A DNA stretch of 64,000 bases from Gudongella sp051744365 (GCA_051744365.1 JBNJCX010000004.1:8273-72272); one strand, 5' to 3'; positions 33,267 through 42,735 are shown, counted from the stretch's first letter. A program made the numbers and translations. The notes: generated from the sequence alone by a model not told the origin.

Positions 33267-34865
33267 GTGAAAAAGAATGCTACTAGAAAATGGACTTTGG
33301 CACTATTGGTACTGTTCACTATTTCATCCATATTAACGGGATGTGCAACCAGTGATACAGTGGATGGACCATCAGAAGAATCAGAAGCACCTGGAGAAAA
33401 AGAGAAGGTGCTTGTCATCGGTTATGAAAGAGATGCAGAAATACTGGACCATATCAAGACAGGATGGTATTCGGATGCATTGGTTTATATTTATGAAAGG
33501 CTGGTATCCAGAGATTATGATTTCAATTACGTGCCAGGGCTGGCAGAATCATGGGATACGTCTGAAGACGGGATGGTTTGGACATTTTACTTGAAAGAAG
33601 GAGTTAAGTTTCACAACGGAACTCCATTTACTGCAAATGACGTCAAATGGACACTTGACACAATTTTAGATCCTGAGACCGCATCACCTGCTCAAAGTGA
33701 TTTTGCGGCAATCAAAGAAGTTGAAGTAGTGGATGATCTGACTGTAAACATAGTATTGAACACACCCTTTCCCAATCTGTTGTTTGTACTTTCAAATACT
33801 GCGGCAAGTATTGCCAGTGAAGATGCATATGAGCAGTATGGGGATGAATATGGAATCAAGTATGTAATTGGAACCGGGGCATATATGTTTGAAGAGTGGA
33901 TACAAGGGGACAAGATTGTATTGGTCAAGAACCCTGATTATACATGGGGACCGGAATGGATGTCCAATACCGGACCTTCCACCATCGACAAAATAGTCTT
34001 AAAGACAATACCGGAGGAAAACTCCAGACTTATGGAATTGCTTTCGGGTAATGTTCATATACTAAGAGATGTACCGGCAACCTTTATTGACAAGGTTGGA
34101 GATAATCCGGATGTTGAGATATTCCGTGATGAGTCAACAAAGCTTGGATATCTTGCATATGCAACTGATAAGGAACCATTTACAGATTTAAGGGTTCGTC
34201 AGGCGATAAATCATGCTATCAATAAAGATGAGATAATAACCTATGTATTCAGGGACATTGGCATAGCGGCGGATGGTTACTTGCCTCCGGCTTTGAAAAG
34301 CGAATATTATGCAGATAGCAAAAAAGATGGATACGAGTACAATGTTGAAAAGGCTAGAGCATTACTTAAGGAGGCCGGATTCGAGGATGGATTGAAATTG
34401 AAACTGGCAGCAGAAAATTCAACCGAATACAGTAGACTGGCAGAAGTTTTGCAAAATCAACTTAAGGATGTAGGTATCGAAGTAGAAATTCAATTATATG
34501 ACAGTTCAAGCTATACAGCCATGCTTAAAACAGGTGAACAGGAATTGTTCCTGAGACTTTACAGTTGGCCGAATGCTGATATTCTGGATTGGTTCTTGTT
34601 ATCAAGCCAGATGCCATATCCAAACCATTCAAGATGGAATGACCCAACTACGGATGAGCTTATTAGGGCCGCCGCTTCATCACCTACATGGGAAACCAGA
34701 GCAGATGGATATCATGAAGTGCAGAAACACCTTATTTCTCAAGCAGTATGGGCACCAATTTACATTCCTGAAAGGTTAATAGCAGTTAGAAAAGAAGTTC
34801 AAAACTTCAAATTGCATCCATGGATAACTTTCTACAACGATGGAATAGATTTGGTTGTAGATTAA
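33267..34865 (+). CDS. oligopeptide/dipeptide ABC transporter substrate-binding lipoprotein (DppA/OppA)
   Basis: 532 residues, family 5 extracellular binding protein. A lipoprotein signal ends ILTGC; the SBP_bac_5 body includes GLAESWDTSEDGMVWTFYLKEGVKFHNGTPFTANDV, the family signature, and DLRVRQAINHAINKDEII. GTG start at 33267 behind TAGGAGGGGG. It binds peptides or other small cargo (nickel or glutathione in some relatives); specificity is not visible. A 40-bp palindrome follows before the permease genes. Confidence 0.92.
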   Translation: MKKNATRKWTLALLVLFTISSILTGCATSDTVDGPSEESEAPGEKEKVLVIGYERDAEILDHIKTGWYSDALVYIYERLVSRDYDFNYVPGLAESWDTSEDGMVWTFYLKEGVKFHNGTPFTANDVKWTLDTILDPETASPAQSDFAAIKEVEVVDDLTVNIVLNTPFPNLLFVLSNTAASIASEDAYEQYGDEYGIKYVIGTGAYMFEEWIQGDKIVLVKNPDYTWGPEWMSNTGPSTIDKIVLKTIPEENSRLMELLSGNVHILRDVPATFIDKVGDNPDVEIFRDESTKLGYLAYATDKEPFTDLRVRQAINHAINKDEIITYVFRDIGIAADGYLPPALKSEYYADSKKDGYEYNVEKARALLKEAGFEDGLKLKLAAENSTEYSRLAEVLQNQLKDVGIEVEIQLYDSSSYTAMLKTGEQELFLRLYSWPNADILDWFLLSSQMPYPNHSRWNDPTTDELIRAAASSPTWETRADGYHEVQKHLISQAVWAPIYIPERLIAVRKEVQNFKLHPWITFYNDGIDLVVD

Positions 34866-34872
34866 ATTAAAG

Positions 34873-34912
34873 AGCATAGAGTTTTCTTGGGATCCCAAGA
34901 AAACTCTATGCT
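34873..34912 (+). repeat. 40-bp perfect palindrome between binding protein and permease genes
   Basis: Two 20-base arms (34873-34892 and 34893-34912) centred on GGGATCCC are fully complementary with no mismatch. There is no T-run, so it is best read as an mRNA 3'-end protecting or attenuating hairpin that lowers permease relative to binding protein. Confidence 0.8.
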
Positions 34913-34951
34913 GAAATATTCACTGGATTAGCCAGATAAGGAGGGGAGTCA

Positions 34952-35869
34952 ATGCTAAAATACATAATAAAAAAAATCATACTGATGATACCTGTACTTA
35001 TTGGGTTAACAATTATAATATTTCTGATACTTCATCTTGCGCCAGGGGATCCTGTAGACTTGATTGTTGGACCCAATGCTACTCCGGAAGTTTATGAAAA
35101 TATCAGAAGGGACCTGGGCCTTGATAAACCACTGCTGACACAATATCTGGTTTTTGTCGGGAAGTTACTAAAGGGGGATCTGGGGGATTCAATACTGCAG
35201 AGAAGACCGGTGCTGGACATGATAATCCAAAGATTTCCCGTAACTTTAGAGGTAGGGGTATGGGCCTTGATACTATCATTTGTAATTGCTATCCCAACAG
35301 GTATTCTGGCTGCAGTAAACAGGAATTCGACCTTGGACTATGCTGCCATGACTTTTGCGCTGGTTGGAATATCCATGCCCACATTTTTTCTTGGGTTGCT
35401 CTTGTTGTACTTTTTTGCCTTTAGACTTGGGTGGTTTCCAGTATCCGGCTATGGCACATGGAGGCATCTGATACTCCCTGTAATCGCCATAGGGGTAACT
35501 GACGCAGCTGTTACCGCCAGAATGGTAAGGTCCAGCATGCTTGAGGTAATAGGGCAGGATTATGTAAGAACCGCCAGAGCCAAAGGTTTGGATGAGAATA
35601 AAGTAATTAACAAGCATGCCCTAAAGAATGCCCTTATCCCTATAATTACATTGTTAGGAATGAGAATGGGATGGATTATTGGTGGATCGGTAATACTTGA
35701 AATTGTTTTTAACAGACCCGGAATAGGACGGCTTATGGTTGATGCAATATTTTCAAGGGATTACCCTGTTGTCCAGGGATCAATGCTTCTTTTAACTGCA
35801 TCTATATTACTTGGCAATTTAATTGCCGATATACTCTATGCAGTAGCTGACCCGAGAATTAAGTATTAG
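34952..35869 (+). CDS. oligopeptide/dipeptide ABC transporter permease (DppB/OppB)
   Basis: 305 residues, six membrane helices. N-terminal LAPGDPVDLIVGPNATPE is the DppB landmark; the EAA loop reads DYVRTARAKGLDENKVINKHALKNAL. It ends in AVADPRIKY, the classic family end. It forms the channel with the next gene product. Confidence 0.94.
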   Translation: MLKYIIKKIILMIPVLIGLTIIIFLILHLAPGDPVDLIVGPNATPEVYENIRRDLGLDKPLLTQYLVFVGKLLKGDLGDSILQRRPVLDMIIQRFPVTLEVGVWALILSFVIAIPTGILAAVNRNSTLDYAAMTFALVGISMPTFFLGLLLLYFFAFRLGWFPVSGYGTWRHLILPVIAIGVTDAAVTARMVRSSMLEVIGQDYVRTARAKGLDENKVINKHALKNALIPIITLLGMRMGWIIGGSVILEIVFNRPGIGRLMVDAIFSRDYPVVQGSMLLLTASILLGNLIADILYAVADPRIKY

Positions 35870-35899
35870 AATTGATGCAAAAGGCGAGGTGTTATTACG

Positions 35900-36778
35900 A
35901 TGGATGATAGAATGGATATTTTTGAGGAAATTGAGCCTGTGGATGACAGTTCAGGTTTTATGGTGCGACTATTTTCAAATAAAATGGCGCAGTTTGGAGG
36001 AATAGTAATTCTAGTCGTTTTTTTGTGTGCGATTTTTGCCCCAGTAATTGCACCATATGAATATGATGCAATGGATTTGCCACAAATGCTAAAAGCGCCT
36101 AGTTTACAAAATATATTTGGGACAGATGAATTTGGGAGAGACATATTCAGCAGAATAGTATATGGGTCAAGAATATCATTGAAAGTTGGTTTCCTGGCAG
36201 TTGGAATTTCAATGATAATTGGTACGACTCTAGGAGCATTGGCAGGGTTTTATGGCGGCATAATAGATCTGATAATTTCTGGGATAACTGATATTGCATG
36301 GTCTTTTCCCGTTACTTTACTGGCGATAGCTTTTGTAGCTGCTCTCGGACCCAGTTTGACGAATTTAATAATAGCATTGGCAATTGTCAGCTGGGCTGGC
36401 TTTGCAAGACTCGTAAGAGGGCAATTCCTGTCTCTACGGGAAAAAGAATTTGTTGAGGCAGCCAGATCCCTGGGGATGAGTGATGCGAGAATAATACTTA
36501 GACATATTTTACCTAACGCTTTTGCACCAATCATAGTACTTACATCTCTTGAGGTGCCAAAAGCCATAATCATAGAAGCTTCCTTAAGCTTCCTTGGGTT
36601 GGGGGCGCAACCTCCCGCACCAAGCTGGGGCTCAATCATGAGTTCCGGAAGAGCATATATCATGGAAGCACCCTGGGTCTCGTTTTTTCCTGGGATAATG
36701 ATCGCACTGATTGTATTGGGGTTCAATCTATTTGGTGATGCACTTAGAGATACGCTTGATCCAAGATTAAAGAATTAA
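35900..36778 (+). CDS. oligopeptide/dipeptide ABC transporter permease (DppC/OppC)
   Basis: 292 residues, six membrane helices. GTDEFGRDIFSRIVYGSRISL is the DppC signature, the EAA loop is EFVEAARSLGMSDARIILRHILPNA, and the C-terminus NLFGDALRDTLDPRLKN is typical. It is the last gene of the importer, followed by a strong terminator. Confidence 0.94.
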   Translation: MDDRMDIFEEIEPVDDSSGFMVRLFSNKMAQFGGIVILVVFLCAIFAPVIAPYEYDAMDLPQMLKAPSLQNIFGTDEFGRDIFSRIVYGSRISLKVGFLAVGISMIIGTTLGALAGFYGGIIDLIISGITDIAWSFPVTLLAIAFVAALGPSLTNLIIALAIVSWAGFARLVRGQFLSLREKEFVEAARSLGMSDARIILRHILPNAFAPIIVLTSLEVPKAIIIEASLSFLGLGAQPPAPSWGSIMSSGRAYIMEAPWVSFFPGIMIALIVLGFNLFGDALRDTLDPRLKN

Positions 36779-36798
36779 TGATAATTAAGTTTAGCTTT

Positions 36799-36836
36799 AA
36801 AACCCTCCTGAGAGAATATTCTCTCAGGAGGGTTTT
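36799..36836 (+). terminator. terminator after the oligopeptide importer
   Basis: 38-bp perfect palindrome (36799-36817 and 36818-36836) with AAAA/TTTT ends. It lies between convergent genes and can work in both directions. Confidence 0.88.
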
Positions 36837-36858
36837 AGTATATCTTTATTTAGTACTT

Positions 36859-37185
36859 TTACAGCTTGTCAATTTTTGATGCCAGGATAAAGTCGTTCTC
36901 ATGAAGGCCCTTTATCTTGTGGGTTAAGAGTTTTACCTGAAGCTTGCCCCAAGACACTGTAAGCGTGGGGTGGTGGCCTTCTTCTTCAGCTAGCTCTGCA
37001 ATCTTGTTTGCAAAGTCCATTGCGCCCATAAAGTCCTTGAATTTAAAGGTCTTTTGGATTGATGCATTGTCCTCACTGCTCCAACCCTCATCCAGTTCCT
37101 TAAGCATATTTTGGATTTCATTGGGTTGCAGGGGTATTGCACCTATCTCGCAGGGAGTGCATTTTTTATTTGAAAGATCGCTCAT
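36859..37185 (-). CDS. 4a-hydroxytetrahydrobiopterin (pterin-4a-carbinolamine) dehydratase
   Basis: 108 residues. The active-site motif EEEGHHPTLTVSWGKLQVKL (about residues 68-87) and THKIKGLHENDF match the PCD/DCoH family, which dehydrates pterin-4a-carbinolamine after aromatic hydroxylation. No aromatic amino acid hydroxylase is in the window, so its role here may be a moonlighting or molybdopterin-related one, as suggested for many bacterial homologues. The N-terminus carries an extra C-x2-C. Convergent with the importer operon. Confidence 0.9.
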   Translation of the reverse strand: MSDLSNKKCTPCEIGAIPLQPNEIQNMLKELDEGWSSEDNASIQKTFKFKDFMGAMDFANKIAELAEEEGHHPTLTVSWGKLQVKLLTHKIKGLHENDFILASKIDKL

Positions 37186-37325
37186 CTAAGACACCTCCTT
37201 TGTCATCTAATGTATATTTACCCAACAATGGTCTGAATTATTGCAATAGTGTTTTTTATGGTGCCAATATGGATGTGCATTGTGATATAATCTAGTTAAT
37301 TGAGTAATATATGGGAGGAGATAGC

Positions 37326-37832
37326 ATGAGTAAAACCATTGAGACAAGGATTGAGGATGTTACATTGAGATTGGCCAAAGAGGAGGATATTTCGCTGATC
37401 CTTGGATTTATAAAGGAGCTTGCTGATTATGAGAAGCTGCTTCATGAGGTTGTTGCAACAGAGGAAATCCTAAGGGAGAGCCTATTTGAAAGAAAGGCAG
37501 CAGAGGTGGTTATTGCAGAATACAAGGGAGAGCCTGTTGGCTTTGCTCTGTTTTTCCATAACTTCTCAACATTCCTTGGAAGACCCGGACTATATCTGGA
37601 GGACCTATATGTAAGACCCCAGATGAGGGGAAGAGGCATCGGCAAGCTGCTCCTGGCCTATCTTGCCAAGCTAGCCCTTGAACGGGGCTGTGGAAGATTT
37701 GAGTGGTGGTGTCTTGACTGGAACAAATCATCCATAGACTTCTACAAGAGCATCGGAGCAATTCCAATGGATGAGTGGACGGTATACAGGGTCTGCGACC
37801 AGGCTCTGACGGATTTGGCAGAGGAATTTTAA
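37326..37832 (+). CDS. GNAT N-acetyltransferase (SSAT / thialysine acetyltransferase-like)
   Basis: 168 residues. Acetyl-CoA loop PQMRGRGIGKLLL, preceded by LEDLYVRP, and the subfamily block GCGRFEWWCLDWNKSSIDFYKSIGA are strong matches to diamine or thialysine acetyltransferases. ATG 37326 is 6 bases after GGGAGGAG; ATG 37311 would sit inside that site. TGATATAAT (37283-37291) upstream is a likely -10. Followed 14 bases later by the phosphatase gene. Confidence 0.9.
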   Translation: MSKTIETRIEDVTLRLAKEEDISLILGFIKELADYEKLLHEVVATEEILRESLFERKAAEVVIAEYKGEPVGFALFFHNFSTFLGRPGLYLEDLYVRPQMRGRGIGKLLLAYLAKLALERGCGRFEWWCLDWNKSSIDFYKSIGAIPMDEWTVYRVCDQALTDLAEEF

Positions 37833-37846
37833 CAGGAGGACTCCAA

Positions 37847-38452
37847 TTGAGATTATACATTACAAGACATGGTCAAACTCAGTGGAATACTGAGATGAGA
37901 CTCCAAGGCTGGATGAACTCACCCTTGACTGCAAAGGGATTAAGGAGGGCAGAACAGCTTAAGGAGACCATCAAGGATATCCATTTTGATGCAATCTATT
38001 CAAGTGACCAGTATCGGGCCCTAAAGACTGCAGAGATTATTACAGGGGACAGGGATATAGAGATAATACAGATTATGGAGCTTCGGGAAATAGCCTTCGG
38101 ACTTTGGGAGGGAATGAAGCTATCTGATATAAAAAAGAAGTATTCAAAGGAATTTCACAATTATATGAACAATCCTCTTCAATACAAGTCCTATGGAGGG
38201 GAATCGATAGAGGAGTTTTTTGACAGGGTCCAAAGGGGCCTTCAGGTGGTTCTGGAATCAGGAGGAGAGAATGTCCTGATTGTAGCACATGGCGTCACAA
38301 TAAAGGCACTTGTTTCCATCCTTAAGGGACTGCCGAAGGAAAACATTTCAAAGCTTCCTGTTTTCCCTGGAGCATCCTTAAGTATCTTTAAGAAGAATGG
38401 CGACCTTTGGGAAGTGGAACTTGAGGCAGATACCTCGCATTTTTATGAATAG
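37847..38452 (+). CDS. histidine phosphatase (phosphoglycerate mutase-like) family protein
   Basis: 201 residues. The catalytic ITRHGQTQWN with its phospho-His stands at the start, the acid residue lies in ELREIAFGLWEG, and the second His in VLIVAHGVTIKAL. The family includes alpha-ribazole phosphatase, cofactor-dependent mutases and broad phosphatases; no cobalamin genes are nearby, so the substrate is open. The start is TTG 37847, 7 bases after AGGAGG; the longer frame from 37775 runs into the preceding gene. Confidence 0.88.
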   Translation: MRLYITRHGQTQWNTEMRLQGWMNSPLTAKGLRRAEQLKETIKDIHFDAIYSSDQYRALKTAEIITGDRDIEIIQIMELREIAFGLWEGMKLSDIKKKYSKEFHNYMNNPLQYKSYGGESIEEFFDRVQRGLQVVLESGGENVLIVAHGVTIKALVSILKGLPKENISKLPVFPGASLSIFKKNGDLWEVELEADTSHFYE

Positions 38453-38541
38453 CTGACAGCAGCGACAGACCTGAGCTTCAGGGCACCAGATCCCACAGCT
38501 TTGATAGATTTACTGATTAACATTTGAGAGGAATGAGTCGT

Positions 38542-39150
38542 ATGAGTAAAGGCAATGGTTTTATCAGGGAGACCCTAAGCTGGATTTTCTCCCTTGCCAT
38601 AGCGTTGTTGGTAGCGCTTTTTATAATATCAAACATCGTATCCATGACCATGGTTATGGAGCAGTCGATGGAACCGACCTTCAGTCAGGGAGACAGGTTG
38701 ATTGTAAACAGGATAGGGTATTTTTTCACCAGTCCTGAAAGAGGGGATATAATTATTTTTGACAAGAACCCGATCGATAAGGGGATTATCAGAAATATGA
38801 TAAATGAGGTAGGTGACATAAGAAACAATTTCAGGTTCAGATTTACTGGAAGCGCGGAAAAGAACCTGCTTATCAAGAGAGTGGTTGCCGTTGGCGGGGA
38901 CCTGGTGGAAATAATTGACGGAGAGGTCCATATCAACGGGGAAAGGGTGGAGGAGCCATATATAAATACAATAACATACTCCAGAGGAGACAGCCAGTGG
39001 CAGGTACCCCAGGGCAAGCTGTTTGTACTGGGAGACAACAGGGAGAACAGTCTTGACAGCAGAGTGTTGGGTTTTATAGATGAGCAGCAGGTCAAGGGTG
39101 AGGTTGCCCTTAGAGTATTTCCTTTTAGCAAATTCGGGGAAGTGGAATAG
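38542..39150 (+). CDS. lepB: signal peptidase I
   Basis: 202 residues. One N-terminal membrane anchor (IFSLAIALLVALFIISNIV), then catalytic Ser in MVMEQSMEPTF (about residue 44), catalytic Lys in LLIKRVVAVGGD (about residue 113) and the late box LGDNRENSLDSR. It removes signal peptides from exported proteins on the outer face of the membrane. I start at ATG 38542 behind GAGAGGA; ATG 38533 is too close to that site. A second, more usual copy may exist elsewhere in the genome. Confidence 0.92.
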   Translation: MSKGNGFIRETLSWIFSLAIALLVALFIISNIVSMTMVMEQSMEPTFSQGDRLIVNRIGYFFTSPERGDIIIFDKNPIDKGIIRNMINEVGDIRNNFRFRFTGSAEKNLLIKRVVAVGGDLVEIIDGEVHINGERVEEPYINTITYSRGDSQWQVPQGKLFVLGDNRENSLDSRVLGFIDEQQVKGEVALRVFPFSKFGEVE

Positions 39151-39170
39151 ATAATCCAGGAGGGACAAAT

Positions 39171-40151
39171 ATGAGGATGCCGGAGAGGATACAATTGGCA
39201 AATCTGCCAACAAAGATTGAGAAGCTTGAAAAACTGAGCAAGGAGATAGAGAAGAACATCTGGATTAAGAGGGATGATCAGACCGGTACGGAGGTATCGG
39301 GAAACAAGGTCAGGAAGCTCCAGTTTGCCCTTAAACAGGCGAAGGAAATGGGCTGTGACCACCTGATAACCTGTGGCGGCATCCAGTCTAACCACGCCCG
39401 GGCAACTGCAGCAGCTGCGGCAAGACTTGGAATGGGATGTACTCTCTTGCTGCGCGGACAGGACGCTTGTGACAAGGAAGGGAATCTATTCCTTGAGACC
39501 CTTATGGGTGCAAAGACGAGGTTTATAACTGCCGATGAATATGCCGATTCCAGAGGAGAGATAATGGAGGGCATTAAGAATGAGCTGGCTGAGGAAGGCA
39601 AGGAGGCATATATACTTCCTGAGGGAGCTTCAAACGGAATCGGATCCATCGGATATCTGGATGCATATAATGAAATAGTAAGTCAGGAAAAGGAGCTGGG
39701 TATTCGGTTTGATGCAATAGTTACAGCTGTAGGCTCCGGTGGAACCTTTGCGGGCCTGTATGCCGGAAATGAGCTGGATGGTAGAAAAAGGGATGTTTTG
39801 GGAATAAATATCTCAGCTACTGCGGAGCATTTCAAGAAGAGGGTTGGGGAGCTTATTGAGGAAATGAAGGAATACACGGATATTTCCTTTACTGCCAAAG
39901 AAGAGGATATATTAATCGTCGATGGATATCCTGGACTTGGCTATGCCATTAGCAGGGATGAGGAGCTGGATTTTATTAAGAGTATTGCAAGGCTTGAGGG
40001 ACTTGTTCTTGACCCGGTCTATACTGGAAAGACAATGTATGGACTTGTTGAGGAAATAAAGAAGGGAAATATGGATAAGTATGAAAACATTCTGTTTATC
40101 CATACTGGAGGTATCTTTGGATGGACCCGGGAGGTGAGAGGCCGAGTATGA
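39171..40151 (+). CDS. D-cysteine desulfhydrase / ACC deaminase family PLP enzyme
   Basis: 326 residues, fold type II PLP enzyme. The PLP-binding Lys is in TEVSGNKVRKLQF (about residue 45-50); CGGIQSNHARATAAAAARLG is the substrate-binding block and VTAVGSGGTFAGL the phosphate loop. DcyD and ACC deaminase cannot be separated with certainty, but the sequence resembles D-cysteine desulfhydrases, which yield pyruvate, H2S and ammonia. AGGAGGG precedes ATG 39171. The stop overlaps the next gene start. Confidence 0.87.
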   Translation: MRMPERIQLANLPTKIEKLEKLSKEIEKNIWIKRDDQTGTEVSGNKVRKLQFALKQAKEMGCDHLITCGGIQSNHARATAAAAARLGMGCTLLLRGQDACDKEGNLFLETLMGAKTRFITADEYADSRGEIMEGIKNELAEEGKEAYILPEGASNGIGSIGYLDAYNEIVSQEKELGIRFDAIVTAVGSGGTFAGLYAGNELDGRKRDVLGINISATAEHFKKRVGELIEEMKEYTDISFTAKEEDILIVDGYPGLGYAISRDEELDFIKSIARLEGLVLDPVYTGKTMYGLVEEIKKGNMDKYENILFIHTGGIFGWTREVRGRV

Positions 40152-41311
40152 AAATTGAGTGGAATATAAGGTACCTTACCATAGCTGTATATTCCTTTGT
40201 TGTAATTGCACTTAGCATATTATTTTATCTAATAGCCTCTGATATAACAATATTCAGTGAAAAGGTTTCGAAATTTTTCAGTACGCTGCAGCCCATTATT
40301 ATTGGTGCTGTAATGGCATATCTGTTTAATTTTATCCTTGAGATTATCGATAAGTACATTATCAATCCAATAGATAAGAAGGATAAAATGCCAAAGTTTA
40401 AGAGGACCCTGGGTATAATGATAACCTATGCCATAATCGGAACTCTAGGCTACCTTTTTGCAATAATCATAATTCCACAGATTATCTCCTCGGTTGCAAA
40501 GCTTGTAACCCTTGTGACCGAGAACTTTGAAGATATATCGATGTGGGTAATAGATCAGATTGAGAGTCTACATATCAGGGAGGATTACCTCCAGTTTATT
40601 GTGGAGTGGTGGAATGGAGTTTTGGATAATGTATTTGGATTTGTTACAGGGCTGATTCCAGTTATAGGCAATGTAGTGGGAGTTGTTCTTGCCAGTGTGT
40701 GGAATATCGTTCTTGGGCTTGTTATTTCAGTATACCTTCTTTTTGACAAGGACAGATTCAGGGCACTGGGAAGAAAGGTTACATACGCCATCTTTTCGGC
40801 TCAAAGGGCAAACAGGACTCTGGAGCTTACAAGAAGGGCAGATACAATATTCGGAAGATTTTTAAGCGGTAAGATTCTGGATTCATTTATAATAGGAGTT
40901 CTTACATATATCATTCTTTTGATATTCAAGATGCCATTCCCTATACTTGTTTCCTTTATAATTGGAATTACAAATATTATTCCATTCTTCGGTCCGCTGA
41001 TTGGATTGATACCGTCGTTCTTTATTATTGCGATTGTATCACCCATACAGGCACTATGGTTTATACTGATTATTGTATTGATACAGCAGTTTGACGGAAA
41101 TATACTTGGACCTAAGATCCTGGGGGACTCCCTTGGCATATCGGCATTCTGGATTCTTTTCTCACTGCTTATTGCAGGAAGTCTCTTGGGTTTTGTTGGC
41201 TTGATAATCGGCGTACCGCTATTTGTATTTATATATTCCATTATCAAGGACAATGTTGAAAGAAGGCTTGCGAAGAAGGGTCTACCAATCGAGACCAAGG
41301 AATACTTCTAG
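40148..41311 (+). CDS. AI-2E family transporter (UPF0118)
   Basis: 387 residues, about eight membrane helices. Signature VLTYIILLIFKMPFPILVSF, then GITNIIPFFGPLIGLIPS and the C-terminal LGPKILGDSLGISAFWILFSLLIAGSLLG are typical. Members export small molecules or exchange sodium for protons; the autoinducer role holds for only one member. ATG 40148 overlaps the previous stop (ATGA) and lies 9 bases after GGAGGTGAG. The 3' end overlaps the convergent YgbA-like gene by four bases. Confidence 0.9.
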   Translation: MKIEWNIRYLTIAVYSFVVIALSILFYLIASDITIFSEKVSKFFSTLQPIIIGAVMAYLFNFILEIIDKYIINPIDKKDKMPKFKRTLGIMITYAIIGTLGYLFAIIIIPQIISSVAKLVTLVTENFEDISMWVIDQIESLHIREDYLQFIVEWWNGVLDNVFGFVTGLIPVIGNVVGVVLASVWNIVLGLVISVYLLFDKDRFRALGRKVTYAIFSAQRANRTLELTRRADTIFGRFLSGKILDSFIIGVLTYIILLIFKMPFPILVSFIIGITNIIPFFGPLIGLIPSFFIIAIVSPIQALWFILIIVLIQQFDGNILGPKILGDSLGISAFWILFSLLIAGSLLGFVGLIIGVPLFVFIYSIIKDNVERRLAKKGLPIETKEYF

Positions 41312-41631
41312 GATTTGTTGCGGATAGAAGTGACTGTATGCCTAAGCATCATTACAGGGTGGTAAAAGAGCATGCGGGGGGCTGAGTATCTCATAACCTT
41401 CCTTATCTTTTCACGGTGATCTTCATCGTAGCAGTGCACCTTGCAGGCTGAGCAGAAGGTTTTTTCCTCAATGAAGGGGCAGTTGTCGACTTTATAGCAG
41501 CAGTATTCCTTAAGCTCAAGGCACTCATCCCGGGAGAGGGAATTGGACTTGCCTTTGTAATACAGGTCAATCATAAGGGTAATAATTTGTTTTTCCTTAT
41601 TGATTTTTTCCTGGACCGAAACTGAACTCAT
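41308..41631 (-). CDS. YgbA-like (nitrous oxide-stimulated promoter family) protein
   Basis: 107 residues. The family pattern is visible: EKQIITLMIDLYYKGK, CYKVDNCPFIEEKTFCSACKVHCY with its six cysteines, and REKIRKVMRYSAPRMLFYHPVMMLRH. Small cysteine-rich proteins of this kind are linked to nitrosative stress in enterobacteria through NsrR; the molecular role is not known and the cysteines suggest metal or Fe-S binding. Strong GGGGGGTG site upstream on the minus strand. Confidence 0.8.
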   Translation of the reverse strand: MSSVSVQEKINKEKQIITLMIDLYYKGKSNSLSRDECLELKEYCCYKVDNCPFIEEKTFCSACKVHCYDEDHREKIRKVMRYSAPRMLFYHPVMMLRHTVTSIRNKS

Positions 41632-41711
41632 GGTCGGGCACCCCCCTGTGGTGTTATTATGGGTAAATTATATCACAATCAGATTGACGAAAGAAGATTA
41701 TGGGAGGACAA

Positions 41712-42320
41712 ATGGAATACTTCGAGTATGGATCAAAAGAAAAGGAGTATCTATCAAAGAGGGATCCCGTCATACGGGACCTTATAGAAAAGTATGGACA
41801 TATTCAAAGGGAGATAAACCCTGATCCCTTTTCAGCCCTTGTGGGGAGCATAATTAGCCAGCAGATATCCACAAAGGCTGCTGAGACCGTAGAGGCGAGA
41901 CTGCTGGTGAAGGCGGGAGAGCTTTCACCGGATAAGCTTTGGAGAATGAGCGAAGAGGAGATTCAGGAATGCGGATTATCCTTTAGAAAGGCTGGGTATA
42001 TCAAGGGTATTGCCCAGGCGGCCGTGGAAGGGAAGGTTGACTTTGAAGGCCTTAGGGAAATGGAAAACCATGAGATTGTGGAAAGTTTGGTCTGCCTGAA
42101 GGGTGTTGGGAAATGGACAGCTGAAATGATGCTGATTTTTTCATACCAGAGGATGGATGTACTGAGCTTTGACGACCTGGGGATAAGGCGTGGACTCTCA
42201 AGGGCCTATGGTCTGGAGGAGATTAGGAAGGAACAGCATGATCGTTTCAGGGAGCTGTTTAGCCCTTACGGTACTGTGGCGTCCCTTTATATCTGGGAGG
42301 AGTCATCCAATAAAGAATAA
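41712..42320 (+). CDS. DNA-3-methyladenine glycosylase II (AlkA-like HhH-GPD)
   Basis: 202 residues. FSALVGSIISQQISTKAAETV near residue 35 opens the HhH-GPD fold; LVCLKGVGKWTAEMMLIF is the helix-hairpin-helix, and the catalytic Asp lies in DVLSFDDLGIRRGL. It excises alkylated bases in base excision repair. The start is ATG 41712 behind GGGAGGA; the first ATG at 41700 precedes that site. Confidence 0.92.
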   Translation: MEYFEYGSKEKEYLSKRDPVIRDLIEKYGHIQREINPDPFSALVGSIISQQISTKAAETVEARLLVKAGELSPDKLWRMSEEEIQECGLSFRKAGYIKGIAQAAVEGKVDFEGLREMENHEIVESLVCLKGVGKWTAEMMLIFSYQRMDVLSFDDLGIRRGLSRAYGLEEIRKEQHDRFRELFSPYGTVASLYIWEESSNKE

Positions 42321-42339
42321 TTGAAAGGAGAGGGATAAT

Positions 42340-42678
42340 ATGAGAAAGATAGTTTTTTTTGCATTCAGAGGAGACGATATGTGCTTTATGCATCTAGTCC
42401 TAAATGCCATTGATTTTCACAAGAAGGGCATACCTGTAAAGATAGTAATGGAGGGAGAGGCTGTGACCATCATTGAAAAGCTTGAAAAGACGGAGAACAA
42501 GCTTTACTTAAAGGCCAAGGAACTTGGACTTTTTGACTGCATCTGCAAGGCCTGTTCAGCAAAGCTTGGAGTATTGGAGTTTAACCAAACTGTTGGAATA
42601 CCCTTGAAGGGAAATCTTGAGGGTCATCCTGCCATGGAGGACTACATAAAAGACGGCTACGAAATCATCACGCTCTAA
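42340..42678 (+). CDS. DsrE-like small protein
   Basis: 112 residues resembling DsrE/F-like proteins: an alpha/beta start KIVFFAFRGDDMCFMHLVLNA, VKIVMEGEAV, and a cysteine pair in CICKACSAKLG. Relatives relay sulfur or are of unknown function. It follows the glycosylase by 19 bases and is likely co-transcribed with it; a terminator follows. Confidence 0.7.
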   Translation: MRKIVFFAFRGDDMCFMHLVLNAIDFHKKGIPVKIVMEGEAVTIIEKLEKTENKLYLKAKELGLFDCICKACSAKLGVLEFNQTVGIPLKGNLEGHPAMEDYIKDGYEIITL

Positions 42679-42696
42679 AGGCTATAATCTAGATGG

Positions 42697-42719
42697 AGCG
42701 CCCTTTGGGGTGCTTTTTT
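42697..42719 (+). terminator. terminator after the DsrE-like gene
   Basis: AGCGCCC-TTTG-GGGTGCT with one G-U pair and a run of T. Confidence 0.88.
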
Positions 42720-42735
42720 GCATTCAAATAATATT

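Noticed and set aside
38685..39395. 236-codon antisense ORF over lepB
   Set aside because: It overlaps two well-supported genes fully, has no recognisable domain, and no ribosome binding site.
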